Assembly (NCBI GenBank): GCA_963788305.1
Contig: CAWBGK010000022.1
Span: 110,396-174,395 of the forward strand
Source of the DNA: UTCFX2 sp963788305
GTDB lineage: Bacteria; Chloroflexota; Anaerolineae; Anaerolineales; UBA4823
DNA: 64,000 nucleotides
Direction of reading: 5' to 3'
Shown here: positions 28,453-37,953 of the stretch, piece by piece
Position numbering within the stretch: the stretch's first letter is position 1
Layout: every line of letters starts with the position of its first letter
Notes under the pieces: generated by a model
Databases searched by the model: none
What the model saw: the letters and a program-made list of their open reading frames with translations, nothing else
What the model was told of the DNA's origin: nothing
Position numbers and translations under genes: made by a program

Positions 28453-28902
28453 ATGAAAAAGATCCGCTTGAGCCTCGGCCTGATTATCGGGCTTGCACTG
28501 CTGCTGTCTGCGTGCATAAAAACCGAGAAGAGCTACAACCAGCAGGAAGCGCTTGAGATCGCCTGGAAGACCCTGGATCCGAATACAACCGCCCACAACC
28601 GGGATGATTGGGAGATACATGCGGCTGCAAAAGTACGCGGCAGCGAAGTCGTGAAAGAATTCGCCCAGGTCCACCCGGCGAACTGCCCCGGCCCGGTTCC
28701 TCCCGACAACATGCCGATCAAGCTGACTTCCGAATACTGGTACATCAAGGTGCTGCCTCACCCTGAGGCGCTGAGACCATCCACCGAGACCGAATCCCCA
28801 GATCTGGTGCTGGTAAAACCGGAGCCGAACATCACTGAGGCGGAATTCCTGATCAACCTCTACGGGGGGGAAGTGGTCGCCCGAAAAATCATCTGCAAGT
28901 AA
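28453..28902 (+). CDS. Small lipoprotein, unknown function
   Basis: 149 residues. Lipoprotein signal MKKIRLSLGLIIGLALLL followed by lipobox SAC (Cys at about 21). The mature part has an N-terminal QQEALEIAWKTLDPNTT helix reminiscent of PepSY-like folds and a basic C-terminus. No firm family. It follows the protease gene by 67 bases on the same strand and may be co-expressed. Convergent with yjjX. Confidence 0.75.
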   Translation: MKKIRLSLGLIIGLALLLSACIKTEKSYNQQEALEIAWKTLDPNTTAHNRDDWEIHAAAKVRGSEVVKEFAQVHPANCPGPVPPDNMPIKLTSEYWYIKVLPHPEALRPSTETESPDLVLVKPEPNITEAEFLINLYGGEVVARKIICK

Positions 28903-28932
28903 TCAGATTAGTCGAGAGCTAGTCGAGTCCGG

Positions 28933-29469
28933 TCACGGATCCTGATACAGGGCCGGGTTTTTAAAGGGCGCCAGAGCCAGGATCACTGCCTGCTCATAGA
29001 CCGCGGCGCGGTCAAGGACGTTATCGGTCAGCAGGCCGACGGCTCCGTTTTCCTGCTTCGAGTTCGAGCGACCGAAGACGATGTCGTCCGCCTCGCCTAG
29101 CTCGATCCCGCTGGCGACCAGACGAGCAATCGCGGAAGGAAGAAAAAAAGTCCCGGTGCGGGCTTTACCCAATCCGTCCGGTGAAAGCACAGCGACCCAG
29201 GCAAATGCGGCTATTTCTTGACCGACAGCCTCCACCCCGCCCTCCAGCCCCACCCAAAAATCCGCGTCCGGTTGGATGTCCCGGGCATTCCGAGCCCGGT
29301 TGCAAGCTCCCAGGAGCGTCTCGGCGTCCGAGGACGGCTGTGCGCTTACCCCGGATTCCGCCGAGATTTTCTCAATGCTAAAGCTCTGATCTGGAAACAT
29401 GCGGACAAAGCCCCCGCGCACGGCTGAGGCTTTCACAGGATTCGTTGAAGCAACAACAATTTTCTTCAC
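28933..29469 (-). CDS. yjjX: YjjX-type inosine/xanthosine triphosphatase (DUF84)
   Basis: 178 residues from GTG 29469: VKKIVVASTNPVKASAVRGG, SDAETLLGACNRARNA, ADFWVGLEGGVE and NSKQENGAVGLLTDN, all DUF84/YjjX signatures. The family hydrolyses non-canonical purine triphosphates (ITP, XTP), keeping them out of nucleic acids. In the given sequence the frame is continuous with the upstream SDR, but the junction has a run of six T (minus strand); with five, the SDR ends in TAG overlapping this GTG as TAGTG. I therefore split them. Last gene of the DUF503 - htrA - SDR run. Confidence 0.82.
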   Translation of the reverse strand: MKKIVVASTNPVKASAVRGGFVRMFPDQSFSIEKISAESGVSAQPSSDAETLLGACNRARNARDIQPDADFWVGLEGGVEAVGQEIAAFAWVAVLSPDGLGKARTGTFFLPSAIARLVASGIELGEADDIVFGRSNSKQENGAVGLLTDNVLDRAAVYEQAVILALAPFKNPALYQDP

Positions 29470-30262
29470 TAAAAAACGCCCTTTGTAAGCGCCGCCGTCG
29501 ACGGGAAGCATCAATCCGGTCAGAAATGAAGCCGCCGGTGAAAGCAGGAATACCGCCGCCCTTGCAAACTCATCCGGCCTGGCCATTCGCCCCAACGGGA
29601 TGCTCGCTGCCTGCAGGCGCTTCTCTTCTTCGATCGTCGTCCCATTTCTCAGCGCCCGGTCCAACATCAGCTGCTCGACGCGCTCCGTTTCCGTCCAGCC
29701 CGGTAGGATCGAATTAAACCGGATACCTTCCGCTGCCAGGTTGAGAGCCAGGTCCTTCGTGAGCCCGATCGTGGCCAGGCGAACGCTGTTCGAGAGGATC
29801 AGATTCGGAACAGGCTGCTTGACCGAGATCGAAGTGATCGTCAGCACGCTCCCGGCAGCCGACCGGCGCAGATGCGGAAGCGCGGCGCGGATCAGCCGCA
29901 CGTGGCTCATAAAGTTCAGCTCAATCGCGGACTGCCAGGCAAGGTCGTCGAAGGTTTCGAAGCCGCCGGGTGGAGGACCGCCGGCGTTTGTCACCAGCAA
30001 ATCCAGACCTCCGAGCGCCTGAACAGCACGATCTACGATCAGCTTCTGCGATTCAGGATCTGCCAGATCGCCGGGATCGGGGAACACGGTCATCCCGGTC
30101 TGCTCCTGAATCCGAAACGGCTGCGTCAGCCAGCCGTCCTGGATCGCGCCCGTTGATCGCAACCTGGGCGCCCTCATTTGAGAGCTCACGTGCGGTCGCG
30201 AAACCCAAACCGCTGCTCCCCCCGGCGACCAGTGCTTTTAATCCCTTCAATCCCAGATCCAT
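29469..30262 (-). CDS. SDR-family oxidoreductase, atypical active site, one frameshift
   Basis: Starts ATG 30262 (GGAGCAG upstream): MDLGLKGLKALVAGGSSGLGFATAREL contains the GxxxGxG nucleotide motif. The frame breaks near 30140 and continues FRIQEQTGMTVFPDPGDLA, NAGGPPPG, then SISVKQPVPNLILSNSVRLA and GWTETERVEQ. About 264 residues. It belongs to the FabG-like group in which the usual YxxxK is replaced: LSNSV stands where YSASK is expected, so the standard catalytic Tyr and Lys are absent. It may bind cofactor without classical reductase activity. End set at the TAGTG overlap with yjjX, reached if a six-T run has five T. Confidence 0.75.
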
Positions 30263-30276
30263 GCGCTGCTCCTATT

Positions 30277-31431
30277 CTAGCTGCCTACCGACTCGCCCAG
30301 CGTCACTTCGATCTGGATCGGCTGACGATCGCGGATGACGGTGACCGTGATCGCATCGCCGGGCTGGTAACGGAAAAGGCTGTTCAGGTATGAATGGTCT
30401 TCGTCGATCTGTAGTGTCGCCGATCCTGGTGAGAATGTCATCCGGCTGCAGCCCGGATTGATCCGCAGGACTGCCTGCGACCACATCGGTAATGTATACG
30501 CCCCATTCGACCGGAAGGTTATACGCCTGGGCGACCCCGGGTGTGACCAGCTGATAACGGATCCCCAGGTAGGGGCGTGCAAAATATCCCGTTTCCATGA
30601 TCTGCTCGGCGACCGCACGCGCTGCGTTGATCGGGATCGCAAAACCGAGCCCTTCGGCTCACCGCTCCGCTTTCACTGCTCCGAACGACCAGCGTGTTGA
30701 TCCCGATCACCTGGCCGGCCAGGTTGACCAGCGGTCCACCCGAGTTTCCCTGGTTGATCGCTGCGTCGGTCTGGATCAGACCTTCAATCAGGTAGCCTTG
30801 ACCGGTTTCGATCGACCGTCCGGTCGCACTGACGACCCCAACTGTGACGGTATTCTTAAAATCGCCAAGCGGGGAGCCGATTGCGATCACGCTTTCTCCG
30901 GGTTTCAGAGCGTCGGAATTTCCCAGGCCAGCGACAGCCGGCGGGAGGACATTTGTTTTCAGCACGGCCAGGTCGGCGTACGGATCCGCTCCGACGATTT
31001 GAGCCTGCTGCTGGCTGCCATCCGAGAGGACGATGCTGACCTCATCTGCACCTTCTACGACATGGTTGTTGGTCAGGATGTAGCCCTCAGACGAAATGAA
31101 AAACCCGCTTCCGCTGACCGTCTGGTCACCCGTTGGGCCGAAGAACGTCATCTGGCCTGGGGATCGTGCCTACGACGGTCACCACAGCCGGACCTACTTG
31201 TTCTACTGCCCGGGTGATCGTGGATTCAATCCCGGTCGAATCGATCTGGAATTCAGGCGGAGGCGCACTCGGGACGACCGCAGCGGGCGGCTGCGTGGCT
31301 TCCAGCCGATCCCGGACTGCACGATAGACGACTACTGCACCTGCGGCTGCTCCGAGCATCCCGGATGATGCGGCGACAAGGATGATCAGCAAAACGAAGA
31401 AAATCCGCTTCCAGGTAAATTCCTTCATCAT
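30277..31431 (-). CDS. HtrA/DegP-like serine protease with PDZ domain, at least three frameshifts
   Basis: Start ATG 31431 overlaps the DUF503 stop as ATGATGA. N-terminal TM (about 8-33), then a short Pro-rich linker. The trypsin-like domain shows the triad: His in GYILTNNHVVEGA, Asp in DPYADLAVLK, Ser in INQGNSGGPLVN. One PDZ domain follows (YLGIRYQLVTPGVAQ, GVYITDVVAGSPADQSGLQPDDI, then QIDEDHSYLNSLFRYQPGDA). Coding passes through breaks near 31140, 30660 and 30410. About 383 residues. Membrane-anchored quality-control protease of the envelope. Breaks preserve all motifs, so it is probably functional in the organism. Confidence 0.86.
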
Positions 31432-31712
31432 CTCGACTCGTACTTCTCTCCCATGATTTCCACGTCCGGCCAGTTTCGGCTGATCCATTCAACTGTTTCC
31501 TGAAGAACGCGCTGGTTGTGACGCTCGTCATTGCTGACGACTGCGCAGGCGATCCGGGCACTCTGCCACACGTCCAGGTAATCCAGCTCTGCAGCCGAGA
31601 GATTGAACTCACGGTGCAGCCGGGCGAGGAGCGGTTTGAGCCGGCTGCGCTTCTGCTTGAGCGAAGTGCAACCGGGCAGCTCGATATCGATGGTCAGCAG
31701 GCCAACGGGCAT
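31428..31712 (-). CDS. DUF503 family protein (YlxP-like)
   Basis: 94 residues from ATG 31712: MPVGLLTIDIELPGCTSLKQ (the conserved SLKxKR follows), LSAAELDYLDVWQSARIACAVVSND. Family length and motifs match DUF503; members resemble a dodecin or ferredoxin-like fold and are often near ribosome-associated genes, but function is not settled. A longer frame to 31853 adds unrelated residues. Its stop overlaps the htrA start by four bases, so translation is likely coupled. Confidence 0.88.
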   Translation of the reverse strand: MPVGLLTIDIELPGCTSLKQKRSRLKPLLARLHREFNLSAAELDYLDVWQSARIACAVVSNDERHNQRVLQETVEWISRNWPDVEIMGEKYESR

Positions 31713-31765
31713 GGGCAGAGGTTTTCCTTTCAATGAGCTCACTCTGCTTGACAAAACCAGCAGGA

Positions 31766-31795
31766 TTGTAAGCTCCAAAGTCCCCATAGTATAAT
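31766..31795 (+). promoter_or_regulatory. Promoter of DUF4230 gene, predicted leaderless
   Basis: TTGTAA (31766-31771), an 18-base spacer and TATAAT (31790-31795), followed by 7 bases and ATG 31803. Transcription would begin at the start codon. It lies in the 90-base divergent region shared with DUF503. Confidence 0.65.
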
Positions 31796-31802
31796 CCAGG
31801 TT

Positions 31803-32490
31803 ATGGACAGTCAAAAAGGTTGGATCGCTGGTGATTGGAATCTTAGTGATCATGGCCCTGGCAGGATTTGGGCTGGTTTACGTCATATTCAACGCAACCG
31901 AGCGAGCGCTCACGCCCGTCCAGTCGGTAACCGGCGAGCTGGCGACCCAGGTCTCGACATTTCTCAACCCGACGCCAACGGTGCTGCCGTCCCCGATAAC
32001 AGTGATCCGTGACATTCGCTCGCTCGCCCGGCTCGAGACGATCCAATACACGATCGAAAAAGTGATCACGGCAGAGCGGAACCAGGACTCGCTTCCCCAG
32101 CTTTTTGGGGATAAATTGATTTTCGTCGCCCACGGCAGGGTGATCGCGGGGCTGAACCTGGGGAAGGTCGGCGCTGATGATTTTAAATACGAAGATGGTA
32201 TTCTTTATCTCAGTCTCCCCGAGCCGGAAGTGTTTATCGTCGCGCTGGACAATAAGAAATCGTACGTTTACGACCGCGATACAGGCCTGTTCACAAAAGG
32301 CGACATCAACCTGAAATCAACCGCCCGGGCAGCGGCAGAAGACGAGGTTGAGAAGGCCGCTGAAGAGGACGGAATCCTGGAGCTGGCTCGCCAGAACGGA
32401 GAAAGCTTCCTCAGCAGGCTGCTGCGCGATCTGGGCTACCCGGATGTGATTTTCGAGTATTCAGACAGAGCACCGACCCCCACCCCCTGA
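31803..32490 (+). CDS. DUF4230 membrane protein, probable frameshift at the N-terminus
   Basis: A TM helix (VIGILVIMALAGFGLVYVIF) is followed by a DUF4230-like region (residues 60-215: SLARLETIQYTIEKVIT, ADDFKYEDGILYLSLPEPEV, AARAAAEDEVEKAAEEDGIL) and a Pro/Thr tail. The fully open frame begins at GTG 31831, but ATG 31803 matches the promoter; removing one A from the five-A run at 31813-31817 joins them as MDSQKVGSLVIGILVIM. About 228 residues. Function of the family is unknown. Convergent with lipoate ligase across 18 bases. Confidence 0.8.
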
Positions 32491-32508
32491 TCTTAATTTC
32501 GGTTTCGT

Positions 32509-33342
32509 TCATTCCAGGTCGGATTTGAAGTATTTCTGACCTGCCAGCTCCTCAGCCCGGCTGAGCTCGGCTTCGCTCAGCTCACCGGCGACGAGCTCTA
32601 GGTTGAGCGACTCGGCGAATGCAGCTTCCAGCGCGTCCGCAGCCTGACGCCAGGTAATTGACCTGCCAAACGCCGCTTCGATCGTCGTGGCGCGGCTTAG
32701 CAGCCGGTCGGCGGCGTCGTGGCGGGCAGACTCGTCCGGGAATCGCAGCGCCTTCACGATCCGGCTCAGGTCGCCGCACAGCGGGAGCGAACCGTGCTGG
32801 AGCACGCCGTCCTTGCTCCGCCTTTGGGCGCTGCCGATCAGTTTTTTCCCATCGATTGTGATCTCATAATTGGAAGGCACTTCGAAGCAAACCGGATTCA
32901 TGATATTCCCGACCGGCTGCGTTCTGGCCGAGTCCGGCTCACCGACCGCTTCGGCTGGAAGGCCGATCCGCCGCAGCCCGTCCAGAAGGGCAGCAGAGAG
33001 GCAGTGGTAGCTCGCGAGAACGCCGCCCGTCAGGCGCGAGTCCGACTCCGGACCGACGACCGAATAGGTGATCTCATCTGTATGGAGGATTGCCCTTCCG
33101 CCTGTCGGCCGGCGGACGATCTCCCATCCTAAATCTACCAGCGCCTGCTGATCGGCATCTTCAACCGGTTGGGCAAACCCCAGGGAAAGGCAAGGTGGAT
33201 CCCAGGCGTAGAAGCGCAGCGTCGGAAGAACATGCCCGGCTCCTACTGCCTCGAGGATCGCCTCATCGACGGCCATGTTCCAGGCGCCGGGTTTTCCTGG
33301 GTGGCGGATCAGCCGCCATTCTGACTTTGCAAATATCATCAT
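32509..33342 (-). CDS. Lipoate-protein ligase A family protein
   Basis: 277 residues. Biotin/lipoate ligase fold: NMAVDEAILEAVG, LRFYAWDPPCLSLGFAQ, RRPTGGRAILHTDEITYSV and the lipoyl-AMP lysine in GKKLIGSAQRR. It attaches lipoate (or octanoate) to E2 or GcvH domains; no such substrate is in the window. ATG 33342 is preferred for its AGGAGC ribosome site; ATG 33384 is also possible because it overlaps the upstream stop as ATGA, adding 14 residues. Third gene of the dapA-like - Thr/Pro protein run. Confidence 0.87.
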   Translation of the reverse strand: MMIFAKSEWRLIRHPGKPGAWNMAVDEAILEAVGAGHVLPTLRFYAWDPPCLSLGFAQPVEDADQQALVDLGWEIVRRPTGGRAILHTDEITYSVVGPESDSRLTGGVLASYHCLSAALLDGLRRIGLPAEAVGEPDSARTQPVGNIMNPVCFEVPSNYEITIDGKKLIGSAQRRSKDGVLQHGSLPLCGDLSRIVKALRFPDESARHDAADRLLSRATTIEAAFGRSITWRQAADALEAAFAESLNLELVAGELSEAELSRAEELAGQKYFKSDLE

Positions 33343-33380
33343 CTGCTCCTGTACGTTCGGAGGTCGGGTAATCTGGTTCG

Positions 33381-36004
33381 TCATGGCGCTTTCAGCTTAA
33401 TAACTAGGTCATGGGAGACAGGGGTCGTAGCGGTAGGTGTCGCCGTCGCGGTCGGTGTAGGAGTTGCCGTAGGGGGAGTGCCCGTCACGGTCGGGGTTGC
33501 AGTCGGTGGGGTGCCAGTGATGGTAGGCGTCGCCGTCGTTGTCGCCGAGGCGAGCGGTGTTGGCGTCGGCAGCGTGCCGGTCACAGTCGGGGTCGGGGTT
33601 GGGCCGGTGGCAGTCGGCGGTGGAACTGTCGTCGGTATTGGGATCACCGTCGGCGCCGGCGCCTGGGTGGGTTGGACGACCTGCGTGGGTGTCAGGCGTG
33701 GGGATGGGCTCCTGCAGCGGCTCGAGCTTCAAACGCGCCAGCGTGGTGAACGGACTTTTGGAGTAATCCAGCCAGAGCCGCTGGTAAGCGTTCACGGCTG
33801 ATTCTTCGTCTTTCGCAAGCTCGCCGGCCAGCCCGAGCAGGTAGTAGTACTCATCGCAGCTCCAGGTCGGCTTGCAGAGCAGACCCGGCTGTTCTTCAAG
33901 CGCCTCGAGCTGCTCCTGGATCAGCTCTGGAGAAGTCCCGGAGAGCAAACCTTCCCGATAACTCTCCAGCGGCACAAAAAATCGGCTCGGATATTCCTTG
34001 CGGAGCGGGACCGGGACCAGATATGGAGCTTCGGTATCCGGGAAGCGCCTCATCGTGAAAGCGATCGTCCCATCCAGCATCGTCGCAGGCTGATAGTTCT
34101 GCCCATCGTCGTCTATATAAGCGTCGTCGATCGGATCGATGGGTGGAATTCGGCTCTCAACCACCCCGGGCATCACCGGGTGAAAATATCCCCCGCCTTT
34201 GACAAGAATCCAAAAATCCAGCATGCTGCGCGGTGCGTTGCGCACCGTAAACCAGCGCTCGGTTTCGTCGTCGTCGTCAAAATCGTAGTAACCGGAAGAA
34301 ATCGGCTCGACCCCCCATTCGCGCAGGTACTGGAGCGCATCCTGCGAGCTGGGGATCTGCGAAGCCAACAGCTCCAGCGCAGTTGCAGGGTCGCAGTAGA
34401 CTGCAGTCAGGCAGGCCCGGTAAATATCCTCCGGTTTTTGATACGCCGCCAGGAAGCGCTGGGCCGGGTCGATCCAGGAGCTGGTTGGGACGACGGGATC
34501 CGTTGAGATTTCGTTCATCAGCTGGACAGCCGTTTCACCCTCGCCAGAAAGTGCACGATAAATCCCCAACCGATATTTCCAACCGTCAAGGGCATCCGCT
34601 GGGTAGGGCTCGCCTTCAGAGTTTTCTTCGGGCGGCCAACTGGGGAGCAGGGTCTCCATCAAATCAGCCGCGGCATTTTCGCCCCAGTATTTCACCGCCA
34701 GGTCGATCAGCGGCTCGCACATCCCCAGCGCATCCGGCAGCTCTGCGAACTGGATCTGTTCGGACACCTGCTCATAATACAACCCATTCCAACGGTAAGC
34801 GAGCTTTATATCGACCGGACAGGACGGGTAGACCTGCGCCTGGAACTCCAGCAGCGGTCTGCCTTCCGGATCTGCCTGGACAGCCCAATAATCGTCAAAA
34901 TCCATCCCGACCGAGAAGATCGCCTGAGATGGAAGGAACGGCAGCTCGACCGGATCGCCTGTTGCGAGGCTGAAAACAACCGGAGGGTTGAGGTCCCGCT
35001 CCCCCTCCAGGCTGGAGAAGTAGATCGCGATCTCTTCGCCGTTCTCAGGCCGGTCATCGAGGTCCGCCAGAATCCAGTTCGATTCGCGCGGGTGGACGAA
35101 ATCGAAGCGGGTCAGCAGTGGCTCCGCCTGGTAGCCGGCGTTTTTCCGAAGGAGCCAGATAAAGGCGCTGCCTCCCTCCAGGCCAGTCTCACTCTCTCCT
35201 TGAGAACTGACCGGCGGTTCTTCCGACCCGGCCCGGATTTCGAGCACATAGCTCTCCAGGTAACCGGGCGGGATCGGCGCTTCGACCATAAAAAGCTGCA
35301 TGCCGCGGCTCCTGGATCGGGAACCAGGCATAAAGCTCCTCAAGGTCCACCTGCGAGCGGTTCAGGTTGTCTGCGATCAGCGCTGCGTAAGTCTCTCCAG
35401 ATTCAGCATCGCCGGTCAGAGCCTGGTCATATGCCAGGCTCCAGCGCCAACCTTCTGCCTGCGCTGCGTCTGGAAAGCGAAGCAAAGCTTCTCTCAGCGC
35501 AAAGATCGGGTAAGAATAGGAGTCGTAATAGGCCTGCAGGGTCTCATCCGAATCGCCTTGATCCACCCCGGCGGGATAGGATTGAAGAAGGTTTACTCCA
35601 AGGTCGGCCTGGGCCGCGTCCCAGGGTTTAAGGCTGTATGCACCTTCATAGACCAGGGCTTTCGCCGGAGTCAGGCTGGGAAAGAGCGTGATCGTCGGAG
35701 TCTGCGAAGGGGTCGGCGACCAGGAGGGGCTGGGGGTGATCGTTGGGGATGAAGTCGGGCGCGGCGTGGTCGTGATCGTCGGGCTGGGAGTCGCAGAAGG
35801 GACCAGTGTCGGCGTGAGTGACGGCAGGCGGGTGATCGTCGGCGGAGCAGCAGGGGATGCTCGCCTGGATCGGTAGATCGTGTATCCGAGAATCGCCATC
35901 ATGAGGGCAGCCAGGCAGGCTGCGATCAAAATCAAATTGAGCACCAGCAGGGCAACCCGCCGCTTTTCTGGAACGCCTTCAGACATGGGGGTCTCAGTCC
36001 TCAA
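33381..36004 (-). CDS. Thr/Pro-rich membrane-anchored extracellular protein, two frameshifts
   Basis: Starts ATG 36004, overlapping the dapA-like stop by 11 bases. Cytoplasmic Arg-rich start, one TM (about 18-44), a Thr/Pro/Ser linker (50-115), then a roughly 550-residue ectodomain with acidic stretches such as SSGYYDFDDDDETERW and helical segments (ALEELLASQIPSSQDAL-like), and a final Thr-Pro array of about 90 residues made of TPTVTGTPPTA-type units, ending VIKLKAP. Frames change near 35310 and 33700. Total about 873 residues. No known domain. Two Thr-Pro linkers bracket the ectodomain, typical of Chloroflexota surface proteins. Function unknown. Confidence 0.7.
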
Positions 36005-36917
36005 AACCAGGCGCTTCCTGGCGCGCTTCTGCCAGAGCTGCCTCCAACAATTCTGGCCTCAGCGCGAGCAGCGGCGACCTGACAGACCATTGGGGCAGCG
36101 CGTGAAGCCTGTGGATCAGCGCCTTATAAAGCGGTGGGAAAGGCGCATAGCGGTTCATCACGCCGCGCGCAGACTTCAACCGCCACACTGCATCCGGATC
36201 CGAACCGCCCTTCAGGCGCTGGTCGTAGACCAGGCGCAGGTCAGGCGAGCGCAGGTTTGCCATCGCTGTGATGCAGCCGGCGGCGGAATGTTCGAGCGCA
36301 AGGTCAAAGAGCGAATCGGTACCGTTGAGCGTGAGCAGATCCTTCCCAAATCGTGTCCCGAGCTGGACGGCGTGGTCTGCATCGGCCGTAGAATCCTTGA
36401 TCCCGATGCGATGGTCCGGGAACAGGTCCATCAGCCTGGCGATCAGGTCGGGCGAGATCTCGATTCCGGTCGTTCCGGGGATGTGGTAGAGCAAGAAAGC
36501 AGAGCCAACCGGGACAGAGCGCCGGATCACCTGGGAAAACCACTCCAATAATCCGGCTTCAGTCGCTTTGCGGAAGTAATATGGCGGCAGAACGACGACC
36601 CCGTCAAAACCCAGATCGAAAACCGCTAGGTTCAGTAGGATCGTCTCCTCGATGCTTGGCGTCCCCGTCCCAGCGAGCAGCTGGAAATCCGGATAGTCCG
36701 AGCGGACCTCAAGCGAGCGTTTCGCGATCGCGATCCGCTCTTCCCTGGCAAATGAAGGTCCTTCGCCGGTGGTACCAAGAAGAAGCGCCCCGTGGCAGCC
36801 GCGCCGCGCCAGGAAGTCGAGCAGGTGCGGCAAATCATCCAAAGCGAGAGAACCGTCCGGTCTCAGCGGCGTCAGGGCTGCGGCGATCACCCCACCGATC
36901 TCTTTTTTCACAGCCAT
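35994..36917 (-). CDS. Dihydrodipicolinate synthase family protein
   Basis: 307 residues, (beta/alpha)8 aldolase of the DapA/NanA family: GALLLGTTGEGPSFAREER, FLLYHIPGTTGIEIS (Tyr of the proton relay) and IGIKDSTAD with the Schiff-base Lys. The family includes DHDPS, N-acetylneuraminate lyase, KDG aldolase and others; the active-site surroundings are not enough to name a substrate, and no lysine-pathway gene adjoins it, so I give no symbol. ATG 36917 is taken because TATAAT lies 6 bases upstream (leaderless type) and it matches the family N-terminus; ATG 36965 would add 16 residues. Confidence 0.88.
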   Translation of the reverse strand: MAVKKEIGGVIAAALTPLRPDGSLALDDLPHLLDFLARRGCHGALLLGTTGEGPSFAREERIAIAKRSLEVRSDYPDFQLLAGTGTPSIEETILLNLAVFDLGFDGVVVLPPYYFRKATEAGLLEWFSQVIRRSVPVGSAFLLYHIPGTTGIEISPDLIARLMDLFPDHRIGIKDSTADADHAVQLGTRFGKDLLTLNGTDSLFDLALEHSAAGCITAMANLRSPDLRLVYDQRLKGGSDPDAVWRLKSARGVMNRYAPFPPLYKALIHRLHALPQWSVRSPLLALRPELLEAALAEARQEAPGFED

Positions 36918-37203
36918 GCGCAGATTATACTGGAAAAATGCTTTCAATATGAGTCGCTCTGCCATTTCAATCGCTTCGGTGAAGGGACTGAAGCGCTGTC
37001 GCCAAGCAGAGATCTCAAGAAGATTATGGGTAAGGTATCTACGCCAACCAGAAAAAGATTATGATTTTCTATTATTTTAGATTATAATAGTCTTATTAGT
37101 CGTTATTATTCCTATTTTGTACCTGGCAGCTTTTCAGAAAAATTGACGAGCTCACTGAGACAGTACGATTAGAATGAGCGTTTATTCAACTGGAGGAGTA
37201 CTT

Positions 37204-37632
37204 ATGAAGATCAAGAATAACCCTCGTCTATCGAACCAAACTCTTCGAATTTTGACAGCAGTTTTACTCGCTGTGCTTATTTTCGGATTGAGCTCAAAAT
37301 GGCAGGCGCAAGCCGAATCGCCACTCCCTGCAGATCCAGACGGGCAATCAGCAACGGTTGGACCCATCAACTGCAGTGTCGAATTTGTAGCCGTCTTCAC
37401 AAACCGAGTTGTCGTCCGCTGCACCGTTCCGGTGGAAACCATCATTTTTGATTTTGCAATAGCAACAGACCCCACAAACAGCCAGCAGGCGAACCGAATG
37501 TTAGTCCTCTTGAATACCGCTTACGCGCTAAACACACCTGTCTTTCTCTATTATTCGAACAATTCTGGTGACAATCCCCCCGGCTGCCTGACAAATACAT
37601 GCAGAAGGCTAGAATCGCTCTACGTTCAATGA
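37204..37632 (+). CDS. Small secreted protein, unknown function
   Basis: 142 residues from ATG 37204 with GGAGGAG upstream. Signal peptide (about residues 15-38, cleavage near AQAES). The mature domain has VRCTVPVETIIFDFAIATD and two cysteines near the C-terminus (CLTNTCRR). It resembles a group of small exported beta-proteins I recall from cyanobacteria and Chloroflexota, function unknown. Its stop codon overlaps the next ORF as ATGA. The 286 bases upstream are AT-rich with no clear feature. Confidence 0.7.
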   Translation: MKIKNNPRLSNQTLRILTAVLLAVLIFGLSSKWQAQAESPLPADPDGQSATVGPINCSVEFVAVFTNRVVVRCTVPVETIIFDFAIATDPTNSQQANRMLVLLNTAYALNTPVFLYYSNNSGDNPPGCLTNTCRRLESLYVQ

Positions 37633-37862
37633 CCAGATATATTTCCAGACATACTCGCTGGATCCTTCTGGCATTATCCTTGCTGGTGATCCTTGTGTTT
37701 GCCTTTGATATGCCTGCAGGGTCCATGATCAGCCAGAAGGTCCGCGCTGCTGCCAATAGGCCCGAAGTACTCAGCGCTGGTCAGATCGCAGCTGTTCAGG
37801 GCAGCCAGCTGGTCCTGCAGGAAGCTGTCAGCTTGAGATTTCTACCGATCATCGTTCGCTGA
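37629..37862 (+). CDS. Short secreted or membrane peptide ending FLPIIVR
   Basis: 77 residues from ATG 37629, which overlaps the preceding stop as ATGA (translational coupling). One hydrophobic helix near residues 12-32, a short polar segment and the C-terminal RFLPIIVR. The same FLP(I/V)xR-like motif appears in the exported proteins at 18170 and 26628. No family known. Confidence 0.55.
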   Translation: MTRYISRHTRWILLALSLLVILVFAFDMPAGSMISQKVRAAANRPEVLSAGQIAAVQGSQLVLQEAVSLRFLPIIVR

Positions 37863-37917
37863 TCCAGACCTTGTAATTTCCATTCTTCTCCCCTGGAACG
37901 AGGAGTATGGGTGAGGG

Positions 37918-37946
37918 TTGAAAAACTCCACACTCCCTGGTATAGT
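37918..37946 (+). promoter_or_regulatory. Promoter of the binding-protein gene, predicted leaderless
   Basis: TTGAAA (37918-37923), a 17-base spacer and TATAGT (37941-37946). ATG 37954 is 7 bases after the -10 box, leaving no space for a ribosome-binding site. Confidence 0.75.
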
Positions 37947-37953
37947 ATCTGGG

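Noticed and set aside
33411..33660. Possible tandem DNA repeat (GTCGGnGT-type)
   Set aside because: It is the coding reflection of the Thr-Pro array of the protein at 33381-36004, not an independent repeat.
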